From an uncultured Lachnospiraceae bacterium (GTDB lineage Bacteria; Bacillota; Clostridia; Lachnospirales; Lachnospiraceae), in contig CAJUDS010000001.1 of the NCBI GenBank assembly GCA_910585345.1, positions 299,108-363,107 of the forward strand: 64,000 nt of DNA, in the 5' to 3' direction. Below the pieces are notes generated by a model, which made no database searches, was not told the DNA's origin, and was given only the letters and a program-made list of their open reading frames with translations. Of the stretch, positions 1 through 8,006 are shown piece by piece (within the stretch, counting starts at the first letter, position 1; every line of letters begins with the position of its first letter). The translations under genes and the position numbers were made by a program.

Positions 1-441
1 CCGTACAAGCCCTTTTATATTTTTAATCTTCTTTTCTGAAGCGGCGCCCTTCCCTGTCTCACGCGCCCGAACTGCATCTTTAAAATGCAAAATACCGATA
101 ATATGGTCAATATCACCATCATAAACAGGATATCTGCTTTTATTCTCACCAATGATAAAGGTAAGCGCCTCCTGTAACGTCATATTGCCGTCTATGGCGA
201 TCATATTTTTTCGGTGTGTCATAATATCATGCGCTTCTTTATCACCAAATTCAAAAATGTTGGTGATCATTTCCGCTTCGCTCGCCTGCAGGACTCCCTG
301 TTCATGCCCCTCATTCACCATGGAGATAATCTCTTTTTCCGTCACATCTCCATCTGTCTGCACACCGAAACGTTCTGCTATCCCCCGCACTGCTTTTTTC
401 ATAGAACCAAGTATCGCGGCAGTAGGCCCATCATCGTCCAT
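1..441 (-). CDS. CBS-domain protein of the HlyC/CorC family, soluble form (partial, 3' end outside window)
   Basis: Reading leftward from an ATG at 441, the frame stays open to the window edge, so the C-terminus is missing. A GGAG ribosome site lies 8 nt upstream. The visible 147 residues contain the short acidic start MDDDGP, the family motif ISMVNEGHEQGVL, then EAEMITNIFEFGDKEAHDIM and the first CBS repeat (SRYPVYDGDIDHIIGILHFKD). Family members carry a CBS pair that binds adenylyl ligands and a C-terminal CorC/HlyC domain linked to ion transport. The usual N-terminal membrane domain (DUF21) is absent, so this should be the cytosolic variant common in Clostridia. The transported substrate, if any, cannot be told from the sequence. 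Confidence 0.85.
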   Translation of the reverse strand, partial: MDDDGPTAAILGSMKKAVRGIAERFGVQTDGDVTEKEIISMVNEGHEQGVLQASEAEMITNIFEFGDKEAHDIMTHRKNMIAIDGNMTLQEALTFIIGENKSRYPVYDGDIDHIIGILHFKDAVRARETGKGAASEKKIKNIKGLVR

Positions 442-540
442 TTTTTCATCTCCTCTTGTAAAAATCTTATCCAAAGAAAGCGCTGAACCGGATACGGGAA
501 ACATACTGCTCAGCGTTTCTCTATGAATATAGCATTTTCT

Positions 541-1389
541 CTATTCCACGTCAAGAATGCCCTCTGACACCGTAAAATGAACGTCCCTGCAATATGTACT
601 GTATACCGCCGTTCCCGCCTCTTCCAACGCAGCAGAAGTTTTCTTTTCCGCTCTGTCCGCAGTCACCACTGCAAATCTGGGCTGCAGCTTTTCGATCAGA
701 TCACAGCTTTTTCCGTTATCCCTGCCGTGATGGGCTACCTTATATACGTCCACATGGGGCAGATCCTCGTCAAGCAGCTCGCCGATCCGCTTTTTTTTCG
801 CATCGCCCGCAAAAAAGAAGCTGCTGCCCTCATACTCCGCCAATACCGCAATCGAATAATTGTTGGCATCTTCATACTCTTTTTTCTCCGGCGGATAAAC
901 TGTCAGCGCCAATCCGTCAAACGCAAACTCCTGCACCGCACCCGGAACCTGCATCTGTTCTTTCTGAATCTTCTGATCAAGCGTTTCCTGCGTCTGTGAA
1001 TCTTTGTCACAGGAAGTCTGGATGATCTCCGCCACGGAAAAAGCATCCAGTACCGCAGCGGCGCCGCCGATGTGGTCTTTATCCGGATGCGTCAGTATGA
1101 GAAGATCAATTTCTTCCACACCCAGAGCCCGCATCTTTTCCACCAGTGCGGCGCTGTCCTCCCGGACACCCGTATCGATCATAATATTGGCCGTATCGGT
1201 CTGTAGCAGAATACTGTCCGCATCTTCACTGCATGCAAAAAACCATACGTCCAGAACATTCTCCGTCCTGCACGGCGCGCCGCCGGCCATTTCTCTGCCG
1301 CAGGACGTGGTGACAGCGCATAGGGAAAGAAATAACAGGCACACGGCAAGGCGCGCCTGCAGTTTTCTTTTTCTGCCGCTCACAAGCAT
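541..1389 (-). CDS. ComEC/Rec2-like metallo-beta-lactamase-fold hydrolase, predicted lipoprotein
   Basis: The 282-residue protein starts at ATG 1389 behind an AAAGGAG site. An upstream in-frame start would run into the preceding mazF gene and has no better site. The N-terminus is a lipoprotein signal: basic residues, a hydrophobic run and the lipobox-like CAVTTSC near residue 30. The metal-binding motif THPDKDHIGG and a downstream KVAHHGRDN are typical of the MBL domain found at the C-terminus of ComEC and in stand-alone secreted homologues. By family it should be a metal-dependent phosphodiesterase or nuclease anchored outside the membrane. It follows mazF by 11 bp and may share its transcript. 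The substrate is unknown. Confidence 0.8.
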   Translation of the reverse strand: MLVSGRKRKLQARLAVCLLFLSLCAVTTSCGREMAGGAPCRTENVLDVWFFACSEDADSILLQTDTANIMIDTGVREDSAALVEKMRALGVEEIDLLILTHPDKDHIGGAAAVLDAFSVAEIIQTSCDKDSQTQETLDQKIQKEQMQVPGAVQEFAFDGLALTVYPPEKKEYEDANNYSIAVLAEYEGSSFFFAGDAKKKRIGELLDEDLPHVDVYKVAHHGRDNGKSCDLIEKLQPRFAVVTADRAEKKTSAALEEAGTAVYSTYCRDVHFTVSEGILDVE

Positions 1390-1400
1390 TTTCTCTCCTT

Positions 1401-1742
1401 TTATGTATCCAGTTCGAGGCTGACCAGAAGACCTCTGTTCACTTTTTCCATAACGTCCTGATCCAGATGACATACCTTATCCTTCAAACGTTTTTTATCA
1501 ATGGTGCGAAGCTGTTCCAGCAGTACCACCGAATCTTTAACCATTTCATACTTCTGCGAATCCAGCTCGATATGCGTCGGCAGTTTCGCCTTATTCATCT
1601 TTGAAGTAATGGCTGCACAGATTACCGTAGGACTATGCCTGTTCCCCACGTCGTTCTGTACGATCAGCACAGGCCGGATTCCGCCCTGTTCCGAACCGAT
1701 CACAGGTCTTAAATCCGCATAGTATACATCTCCACGTCTCAT
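1401..1742 (-). CDS. ndoA: MazF/PemK-type endoribonuclease toxin (EndoA)
   Basis: The 113-residue protein has the usual MazF length and the conserved start MRRGDVYYADLRPVIGSEQ, then GGIRPVLIVQND, the loop TVICAAITSKM and LPTHIELD. These match EndoA (NdoA) of Bacillus, an mRNA interferase cutting at UACAU. It lies directly downstream of alr, as in Bacillus. There the small antitoxin gene ndoAI sits between the two genes, but here only 29 bp separate alr and the toxin, so no antitoxin gene fits in the gap. The antitoxin must be encoded elsewhere or be absent. The cleavage specificity is inferred from the family only. Confidence 0.88.
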   Translation of the reverse strand: MRRGDVYYADLRPVIGSEQGGIRPVLIVQNDVGNRHSPTVICAAITSKMNKAKLPTHIELDSQKYEMVKDSVVLLEQLRTIDKKRLKDKVCHLDQDVMEKVNRGLLVSLELDT

Positions 1743-1771
1743 TTCTTATATGACACTTCCTTCGCTACAAT

Positions 1772-2998
1772 TTAAAAATAGTATTGCCTTTTTTCCGGAA
1801 GGTATTCAAAATCATCATAATAATCTTTCGTTCCTGTAATTGCGCCGCTCCTTCTATAAACCCTGGGAACCCGTTTGCTGATATCGCATACCAGTTCATA
1901 ATTGAAACGTCCCGACAGCTCTCCCAGCATTTCCGCGCTGATCATTTCTCTGCCGTCACGGCCTATCAGCGTCACCAAATCGCCTTCCCTGGCATCCGGG
2001 ATTTCGGTCACGTCCACCATCATTTGATCCATGCATACTCTGCCAACCACCGGCGCTTTTTGGCCGTGAATCAGCACAAAACCTTTGTTGGACAGTGACC
2101 GCGGATACCCGTCTGCGTAACCCACGGGAACGGTAGCCACCCGCATTCCCTTCCGGGCCGTAAACGTGCCGCCATAGCTGATCTCCATCCCCTCCTCCAT
2201 CTCTTTTAGATAGACGATATGGCTTTTCAGCGAAAGCGCCGGAGTAAGTTGTATGATATCCCTTTCCACCGCATCCGAAGGCCACAGTCCATACAGCGTA
2301 ATACCTGCCCGTACCACATCCATATTCGCCTCCGGCATACGGATGATACCGGCGCTGTTGGAACAGTGCCGCAAAGGAATGCGTACCCCCAGCTCCGTTT
2401 CCATTCGTTCCACAAAATTCGTAAACCGTTTTGCCTGTTTCAAAGCATCCCCTTTGTCCGCCTGGTCTGCCTTCGCGAAATGCGTAAAAATACCTTCCAC
2501 CCGGATACCGGGAATCGCCATAACATCTTTCACGAATGCAATGCCGTCGTCGTCAGGACGGATCCCAATCCTTGACATCCCGGTATCTACTTTTATATGC
2601 ACAATTGCCTCTTTGCCGAGAGAAAGAGCCCGGGCCGACAGCTCTTTGGCAGCATCCATCCGAAACAGCGCGGTACGGATCTCCTGACGAACCAATTCCG
2701 TATAACAGTAAGGAAAGGTATATCCTAAAATCAGGATCGGCTTCCTGATACCGCTTTTCCTGAGTATCTGCGCCTCCTCAAAAGTAGCCGTTGCAAAGCC
2801 ATACACGTAATCCAACGACTCCAGCTCCTGCGCAATGGGCACGCTTCCATGTCCGTAACCGTCCGCTTTGATCACGCCGATAATCTTTGTCTTTGGCGCA
2901 ATATTAGCCTTCATATGATCCATATTATGCCGTATGGCATCCAAATCAATCTCTGCATATACTCTGTCATACGTCCGTATCCGCTCCGCAGCATTCAC
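1772..2998 (-). CDS. alr: Alanine racemase
   Basis: This 408-residue PLP enzyme interconverts L- and D-alanine for peptidoglycan. The N-terminal barrel carries the PLP lysine motif KADGYGHGS near residue 44. The partner tyrosine region (ITLYGLWPS) and the C-terminal beta domain with RVCMDQMMVDVT follow. The start is a GTG at 2998 that overlaps the nnr stop by 4 nt (GTGA), with an AAAGGAGG site 9 nt upstream, so translation is probably coupled to nnr. The C-terminal tail (YYDDFEYLPEKRQYYF) runs slightly past the typical family end, as in many clostridial Alr proteins. Confidence 0.95.
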   Translation of the reverse strand: MNAAERIRTYDRVYAEIDLDAIRHNMDHMKANIAPKTKIIGVIKADGYGHGSVPIAQELESLDYVYGFATATFEEAQILRKSGIRKPILILGYTFPYCYTELVRQEIRTALFRMDAAKELSARALSLGKEAIVHIKVDTGMSRIGIRPDDDGIAFVKDVMAIPGIRVEGIFTHFAKADQADKGDALKQAKRFTNFVERMETELGVRIPLRHCSNSAGIIRMPEANMDVVRAGITLYGLWPSDAVERDIIQLTPALSLKSHIVYLKEMEEGMEISYGGTFTARKGMRVATVPVGYADGYPRSLSNKGFVLIHGQKAPVVGRVCMDQMMVDVTEIPDAREGDLVTLIGRDGREMISAEMLGELSGRFNYELVCDISKRVPRVYRRSGAITGTKDYYDDFEYLPEKRQYYF

Positions 2999-4524
2999 CT
3001 GACAATTCCTCCTTTTGTAAGCGCCTCCGGCAGTTCCGCAAGCAAGTCTCCCGCCATAACGCAGTACGCCGTCTTTTTCTCTGACGCATTGTTTCCCGCA
3101 AGCCCGTGCACATAAACAGCCATGCTGGCAGCTTTTATCCCCCGCATCCCCTGGGCGGCCAGACCGGCCAGAATGCCTGCCAGCACATCCCCGCTGCCCC
3201 CGGTAGCCATCCCGCTGTCCCCTGACAGATTGATATACACTGTACCAGACGGGTCGGCAATTACCGTTCTCGCATCTTTGCCTATCACAGTCATATGGTA
3301 TGACCGTGCGTATTCCTTCACAACCGCCATCAATTCATCCTTACAACATTTTATGCTCTTTTTCGTCAACCGTGAAAGTTCTCCCATATGAGGCGTAATC
3401 CAGATCTGCCTTTCCGTATCCGTCTCCTCCATCCATTCGTCATGCTGCGAAAGAATGTTCAGTCCGTCCGCGTCAACAACAAGCGGCAGGCGGCAGCGCT
3501 TCCATACATATTCCATCATCCGCTGCGCCAATGCATCCGTACCAATCCCCGGTCCGACCAGCACGCAGTCCGCCCAGGAAAAACCATATTCCAGCTCGCT
3601 TTCCGGAAACGCTTCCCCATACGTATCAACCAATGCCTCGGGTACGGCAGACAGAAGCAGCGCTCTGTTTTCCTCTGCAGTCAGTACACGCACAAGCCCA
3701 GCGCCCATCCTGTACGCACCCAGCGCCGCCAGATAAGAAGCCCCGTAGATCTTCCGGCTGCCTGCAATAATAAATACTTTTCCGAAACTGCCCTTGTTCC
3801 CGTCGCTTTGCCGTGCAGGAATTCCTGCAAGATCAGTCGGTTCATACGTAAACGCCGCCGGTTTGTCCCGATCATTTCGACGAAAAATGCCAATTTTCCT
3901 GCAAATTACAGTACCGGCATATTCCGTGCCCGGATAAAAAACCAGTCCCAGTTTGCGGTATCCATAAGTAACCGTCAGATCAGCCTTAACTGCCCGTCCC
4001 ATAACGGCGCCGGTATCCGCGTGGATTCCTGAGGGAATATCCGCCGATACGACAAATGCATCTGCCGTGTTAATGTACTCCACCGCTTCTCTATAAACTC
4101 CCGTTACTTCTCTTACCAAACCGATGCCAAACAACGCATCCACAATAATCCCCGCGGCGCCCTTCCCTGGCAGTCTGCTTTCTATGACTGCGCCAAGCCG
4201 TTCCAGAATACCGATCTGTATCGCCGTCTCCTTACTGCATTTTTCTCTGCTGCCTACCAGCACATACGACACAAAATATCCATGCTCCTGCAGGATACGC
4301 CCTGTGGCAAAACCGTCACCGCCGTTATTTCCACAGCCTGCTACGATGAGCACGCGCCCATCCGCTCTCTCTCCCTGAACGCAGCTGATTGGAAAACGTC
4401 TCATGATCTCTTCCGCTGTTGCGCTGGCTGCGCGTTCCATCAAAACAAGAGCCGGAATCCCTGCGTTTTCTATCATATCCCTGTCATATGACCTCATCTG
4501 CGCTGCATTTACAAGATACTGCAA
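2995..4524 (-). CDS. nnr: Bifunctional NAD(P)H-hydrate epimerase / ADP-dependent NAD(P)H-hydrate dehydratase
   Basis: The 509-residue fusion repairs hydrated NADH and NADPH. The N-terminal YjeF_N/NnrE domain shows SYDRDMIENAGIPALVLME and the glycine loop AGCGNNGGDGFATG. The C-terminal ribokinase-like NnrD domain shows NKGSFGKVFIIAGS, VDADGLNIL, WITPHMGELSRL and the nucleotide motif SGDSGMATGGSGDVLAG. I place the start at TTG 4524 (Leu-Gln-Tyr-Leu-Val) because a GGAGG lies 7 nt upstream and the family begins there. An ATG farther upstream would read through the preceding gene's terminator hairpin. It overlaps alr by 4 nt. Confidence 0.92.
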   Translation of the reverse strand: MQYLVNAAQMRSYDRDMIENAGIPALVLMERAASATAEEIMRRFPISCVQGERADGRVLIVAGCGNNGGDGFATGRILQEHGYFVSYVLVGSREKCSKETAIQIGILERLGAVIESRLPGKGAAGIIVDALFGIGLVREVTGVYREAVEYINTADAFVVSADIPSGIHADTGAVMGRAVKADLTVTYGYRKLGLVFYPGTEYAGTVICRKIGIFRRNDRDKPAAFTYEPTDLAGIPARQSDGNKGSFGKVFIIAGSRKIYGASYLAALGAYRMGAGLVRVLTAEENRALLLSAVPEALVDTYGEAFPESELEYGFSWADCVLVGPGIGTDALAQRMMEYVWKRCRLPLVVDADGLNILSQHDEWMEETDTERQIWITPHMGELSRLTKKSIKCCKDELMAVVKEYARSYHMTVIGKDARTVIADPSGTVYINLSGDSGMATGGSGDVLAGILAGLAAQGMRGIKAASMAVYVHGLAGNNASEKKTAYCVMAGDLLAELPEALTKGGIVR

Positions 4525-4590
4525 CCTCTCTTCCTCCTTTTTAACATCCTCTTTTTCCCTACAGTGATACGGTGCGTCTTCCATCATCAG

Positions 4591-4623
4591 AAAATGCGTC
4601 AAAGCATTCTCTTTGACGCATTT
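4591..4623 (-). terminator. Rho-independent terminator after the coiled-coil gene
   Basis: A perfect 13-bp stem (AAATGCGTCAAAG / CTTTGACGCATTT) with a 6-nt loop ends in a short T run on the minus strand and overlaps the stop codon of the 214-residue gene. It separates rex and that gene from nnr-alr-ndoA. Confidence 0.75.
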
Positions 4624-5266
4624 ATTTCCGGTCCGCCTGCTGCGCAGCGGGATTATATTCCATATCAAAAATTTCCAGAACCTCCGCACCAAAAATATCA
4701 TGCATATAGGAATACAGTTCCTGGTTCGCAATTTCATCGTCCTGTTTCAGCAGAATCTTTTGTTTTAATTCAACCCTGGTCTTTGTGATCCAGTCGGCAA
4801 TTACATTGATTTCCTCCGTATTCCGGCGCATTTTGTCATAGCATAATTCCATGGTACAGATCATCAGTTTCTGGTTGATCTCTTCGATCTCCTTCGGCAG
4901 AGCCAGATATTCTTCCTCATACACGTTCAGCTTTTCATTGCATTCTTCAATCAGACGTCTGCTCTCATCCATTTTTCTGTCAATATTCGGCTCTTTATCC
5001 AGTCCGTCCATAGAATTTACGATCGCATCCATCAATTTCTTTTTCACATGTCTGATATCCTTCATATCAGTGCCCAGTCTGCCCTGTCTCTTAAGCAGCT
5101 CGTTCATCTTCTGGGACAAAGCTTCAATCTCCCGTGTCGTACCGGTCTGTGTAAAAAGCTTATGCCATTTATTATCCAAAGTCAATATCGGTATTTTTCT
5201 GCCTTTCAAAGCCTGCCTGTATTTTTCTTTCTTATCCTGTTCCAGTTTCTTCCTGCGTCTGGTCAT
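4622..5266 (-). CDS. Conserved coiled-coil protein of unknown function
   Basis: The 214-residue charged protein has no signal peptide or membrane segment. A basic start (MTRRRKKLEQDKKEKYRQAL) is followed by GRKIPILTLDNKWHKLF and long heptad-rich helices over roughly residues 45-185 (for example RKMDESRRLIEECNEKLN and LPKEIEEINQKLMI). I do not recognise a domain. It starts 6 nt after the rex stop behind an AAAGG site and is probably co-transcribed with rex. A terminator overlaps its own stop. Similar genes beside rex are, as far as I recall, common in Lachnospiraceae, but no function is known to me. Confidence 0.75.
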   Translation of the reverse strand: MTRRRKKLEQDKKEKYRQALKGRKIPILTLDNKWHKLFTQTGTTREIEALSQKMNELLKRQGRLGTDMKDIRHVKKKLMDAIVNSMDGLDKEPNIDRKMDESRRLIEECNEKLNVYEEEYLALPKEIEEINQKLMICTMELCYDKMRRNTEEINVIADWITKTRVELKQKILLKQDDEIANQELYSYMHDIFGAEVLEIFDMEYNPAAQQADRK

Positions 5267-5272
5267 ATCCTT

Positions 5273-5914
5273 TTACCTTTTCTGCTCTTCATAACAACTG
5301 ATATTATAGGACAATTTCATTAAACTGTCCGACAGATGCACATTTTCAACCTGTACGCCTTCCGGTACGTCCAAATCCACATGTGCAAAATTCCAGATCG
5401 CCTTAATTCCATAACCGATCAGCTGGTCTGCTACTTCTACCGCACTGTTCTTGGGAATCGTCAGTACCGCAATGTCAATGTTATTTTCCCGGATCCGCCG
5501 CTTCGCCATCTCCAAGGGCTCTACCGTAAGATTTCTTACCTTTTTACCAAACAGCTCCGGATTTACGTCAAAAATACCCTGCATAATAAAACCGCGTTTT
5601 TCAAAATTCATATAATTGGCAAGCGCCTGTCCCAGATTTCCCGCCCCGATGATAATCAGATGATGCTGTTTATCCAATCCCAGTATTCTGCCAATTTCTT
5701 CATATAAGTACTCCACATTATATCCATATCCCTGTTGTCCGAAACCGCCAAAATTATTAAAATCCTGTCTGATCTGGGAAGCTGTCACCTGCATCCGCCT
5801 GCTCAAGTCCTGAGAAGAGATGCGTTCTACCCCCTCGTCTTTAAGTTCCCCAAGATACCGGAAATACCTTGGCAGTCTTCCTATGACCGCCTGTGAAATT
5901 TCTTTTCCTTCCAT
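5273..5914 (-). CDS. rex: Redox-sensing transcriptional repressor Rex
   Basis: This 213-residue repressor senses the NADH/NAD+ ratio. The N-terminal winged helix (SQAVIGRLPRYFRYLGEL, then SSQDLSRRMQVTASQIRQDF) binds the operator. The Rossmann domain starts at LIIIGAGNLGQALANY and the C-terminal swapped helix carries VENVHLSDSLMKL. The ATG at 5914 with AGGAGG 10 nt upstream is the start. A more upstream ATG falls inside the -10 box and cannot be used from that promoter. In Clostridia Rex represses fermentation and NADH-reoxidation genes. No clear Rex operator is seen nearby. Confidence 0.93.
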   Translation of the reverse strand: MEGKEISQAVIGRLPRYFRYLGELKDEGVERISSQDLSRRMQVTASQIRQDFNNFGGFGQQGYGYNVEYLYEEIGRILGLDKQHHLIIIGAGNLGQALANYMNFEKRGFIMQGIFDVNPELFGKKVRNLTVEPLEMAKRRIRENNIDIAVLTIPKNSAVEVADQLIGYGIKAIWNFAHVDLDVPEGVQVENVHLSDSLMKLSYNISCYEEQKR

Positions 5915-5945
5915 CTTGTATGCTCCTCCTGTCCGGATATTTTTC

Positions 5946-5974
5946 ATTATATAAGAATGTTAAATTCCTGTCAA
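5946..5974 (-). promoter_or_regulatory. Sigma-A promoter of rex
   Basis: Perfect consensus on the minus strand: TTGACA (5969-5974), 17-bp spacer, TATAAT (5946-5951). Transcription should start near 5939, giving a leader of about 25 nt before the rex ATG. Confidence 0.85.
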
Positions 5975-5986
5975 TGAATTGACGGC

Positions 5987-6015
5987 TTGTATTTGTAAAG
6001 GTTTTCCATTAAAAT
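5987..6015 (+). promoter_or_regulatory. Probable promoter of the ABC-F gene
   Basis: TTGTAT (5987-5992), 17-bp spacer and TAAAAT (6010-6015) point towards the ABC-F start at 6037, divergent from the rex promoter. The hexamers are imperfect. Confidence 0.5.
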
Positions 6016-6036
6016 AAAATATCGGAGGAATATCGT

Positions 6037-7977
6037 ATGATCTTGTCATGTCAGAACATTAAAAAACAATTTGGGGAAACGACGATTCTGAACCGTTGTT
6101 CTTTTCCTATAGAAGATTATGAAAAAGCCGCCATTGTCGGAGTCAACGGCGCGGGAAAAACTACGCTGCTGCGTATCATTGCCGGAGAAATATCCGCTGA
6201 CGAAGGCATCGCGGCCTTGTCCAAAGGTAAAACGATAGGCTATCTTCCGCAGCTTGTCGCCTTTCAGAGCGATCATACCATTTATGACGAACTACTCTCC
6301 GTCAAACAGAACCTGATTACGCTGGAACAGGATATCCGCAGAGCGGAAGCGCAAATGAAGCACGTGTCCGGCAGTGAACTGGACAAACTGATGGAAAACT
6401 ATGCCGTCCTGACCAGCCGGTTTGAACGGGAAAACGGCTATGCCTATAAAAGCGAACTGACAGGCGTCTTAAAGGGCCTCGGCTTTTGTGAGGAAGATTT
6501 CTCCCAAAAAATTTCAGCTCTCTCCGGCGGTCAGAAGACCCGGGTGGCGCTGGGCAAGCTCCTGCTGCTCAAACCGGACCTGATCCTCTTGGACGAGCCG
6601 ACAAACCACTTGGATATGGCGGCCATCTCCTGGCTGGAGACCTATCTGCTGAACTATAAAGGCGCCGTACTGATCGTCTCCCATGACCGCTATTTTCTGG
6701 ACCGGATCGCCACAAAAATCATCGAAATCGACCAGTCACACACTACCGTATATACCGGTAATTATACGGATTACGCCGCCAAAAAGGAAGCTGTCCGCCT
6801 GTCCAAATGGAACGCTTACCAAAATCAGCAGCGGGAAATCAAACACCAGGAAGCAGTCATCGAAAAACTTCGTTCCTTCAACCGCGAAAAATCGATCCGC
6901 CGGGCGGAAAGCCGTGAAAAGATGCTGCAGAAAACAGAAGTGCTTGAAAAACCAACGGAAACAAAAGCAGATATGAAGATGCGTCTTGTACCGCGCATTG
7001 TAAGCGGCAACGACGTACTGCATGTGTCGGCGCTCAAAAAATCTTTCGGACATCTTTTATTGTTTGACGGCCTTGATTTTTCCCTGAAGCGGGGTGAGCA
7101 TGTGGCAGTCATCGGCAGCAATGGAACCGGAAAAACAACAATTTTAAAAATCATCAACAGACTCCTCCCCGCTGACAGGGGGGAAATACGTACCGGCGCC
7201 AATGTACAGATCGGCTATTATGACCAGGAACATCATGTACTGCATCCCGATAAGACATTATTGGAAGAAATATCCGATGAATATCCTGCTCTCACCAATA
7301 CGGAAATACGCAATACCCTGGCCGCCTTTTTGTTTACCGGAGACGATGTGTTCAAGCTGGTGCGCGCACTTTCCGGCGGAGAGAGAGGCCGCCTCTCCCT
7401 TGCCAAGCTGATGCTCTCGGAAGCGAACTTTCTCATTCTCGATGAACCGACCAATCATCTCGATATCGTGTCCAAAGAAATTCTGGAAGACGCGCTGAAC
7501 CACTATGAAGGCACTGTGCTGTATGTATCGCACGACAGATACTTTATCAATCGGACAGCGCACAGGATTCTCGAACTGTCAGACCGCAGACTTACCAATT
7601 ATCTGGGTAATTATGATTACTACCTGGAAAAAAAAGAAGCCGCCGCGCCTGCTTCTTCCGACAGCCTGCCTACTGCCGTTTCTCCTGATGACCTTGGCAG
7701 GGCAGATACTGTGGCAAAATCAGACTGGAAAAGCCACAAAGAGCAGCAGGCAAAGAAGCGGAAACTGGAAAATGATTTGAAAAAAAACGAAGACGCGATC
7801 GGAACGATAGAACAGCGTAACGATGAGATCGACGAACTGATGGCAAAACCGGAGAACTGTACAAATGCGGCAAAACTTGCCGCTCTTTCCGCGGAAAAGG
7901 AAACAAATCTGCAGACTTTGGAAACTTTATACGCACAATGGGAAATGCTGGCAGAGCAGCGGGAGGAGGCCGACTGA
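6037..7977 (+). CDS. ABC-F family ATPase (ribosome-associated type)
   Basis: The 646-residue protein has two ABC domains and no membrane segment. The first has Walker A GVNGAGKTTLLRI, signature LSGGQKTRVALGKLL and Walker B LILLDEPTNHLD. A charged inter-domain linker of about 80 residues (KRE/RRAESREKM region, around 260-315) follows. The second has GSNGTGKTTILKI, LSGGERGRLSLAKLM and LILDEPTNHLD. The C-terminal coiled coil (from about 570) resembles the YdiF/Uup class. ABC-F proteins bind the ribosomal E site, and some protect against antibiotics or relieve stalling. Nothing here shows it is a resistance determinant. GGAGG lies 8 nt before the ATG. Confidence 0.9.
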   Translation: MILSCQNIKKQFGETTILNRCSFPIEDYEKAAIVGVNGAGKTTLLRIIAGEISADEGIAALSKGKTIGYLPQLVAFQSDHTIYDELLSVKQNLITLEQDIRRAEAQMKHVSGSELDKLMENYAVLTSRFERENGYAYKSELTGVLKGLGFCEEDFSQKISALSGGQKTRVALGKLLLLKPDLILLDEPTNHLDMAAISWLETYLLNYKGAVLIVSHDRYFLDRIATKIIEIDQSHTTVYTGNYTDYAAKKEAVRLSKWNAYQNQQREIKHQEAVIEKLRSFNREKSIRRAESREKMLQKTEVLEKPTETKADMKMRLVPRIVSGNDVLHVSALKKSFGHLLLFDGLDFSLKRGEHVAVIGSNGTGKTTILKIINRLLPADRGEIRTGANVQIGYYDQEHHVLHPDKTLLEEISDEYPALTNTEIRNTLAAFLFTGDDVFKLVRALSGGERGRLSLAKLMLSEANFLILDEPTNHLDIVSKEILEDALNHYEGTVLYVSHDRYFINRTAHRILELSDRRLTNYLGNYDYYLEKKEAAAPASSDSLPTAVSPDDLGRADTVAKSDWKSHKEQQAKKRKLENDLKKNEDAIGTIEQRNDEIDELMAKPENCTNAAKLAALSAEKETNLQTLETLYAQWEMLAEQREEAD

Positions 7978-7995
7978 TCCCGCCTCCTCCTTTTT
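7961..7995 (+). terminator. Terminator overlapping the end of the ABC-F gene
   Basis: The stem GGAGGAGGC / GCCTCCTCC with a loop of about 11 nt is followed by TTTTT. The left arm is within the last codons of the ABC-F gene. Confidence 0.8.
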
Positions 7996-8006
7996 ATTGC
8001 TCCCTG

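Noticed and set aside
442..540. Small gene or strong terminator between the CBS-domain and MBL genes
   Set aside because: Only a weak imperfect hairpin (AGCGCTGA with TCAGCGTT) without T tract, and no frame with a ribosome site.
5941..6036. Rex operator between rex and the ABC-F gene
   Set aside because: No TTGTGAA-N4-TTCACAA-like site is present. The sequence is explained by two divergent promoters.
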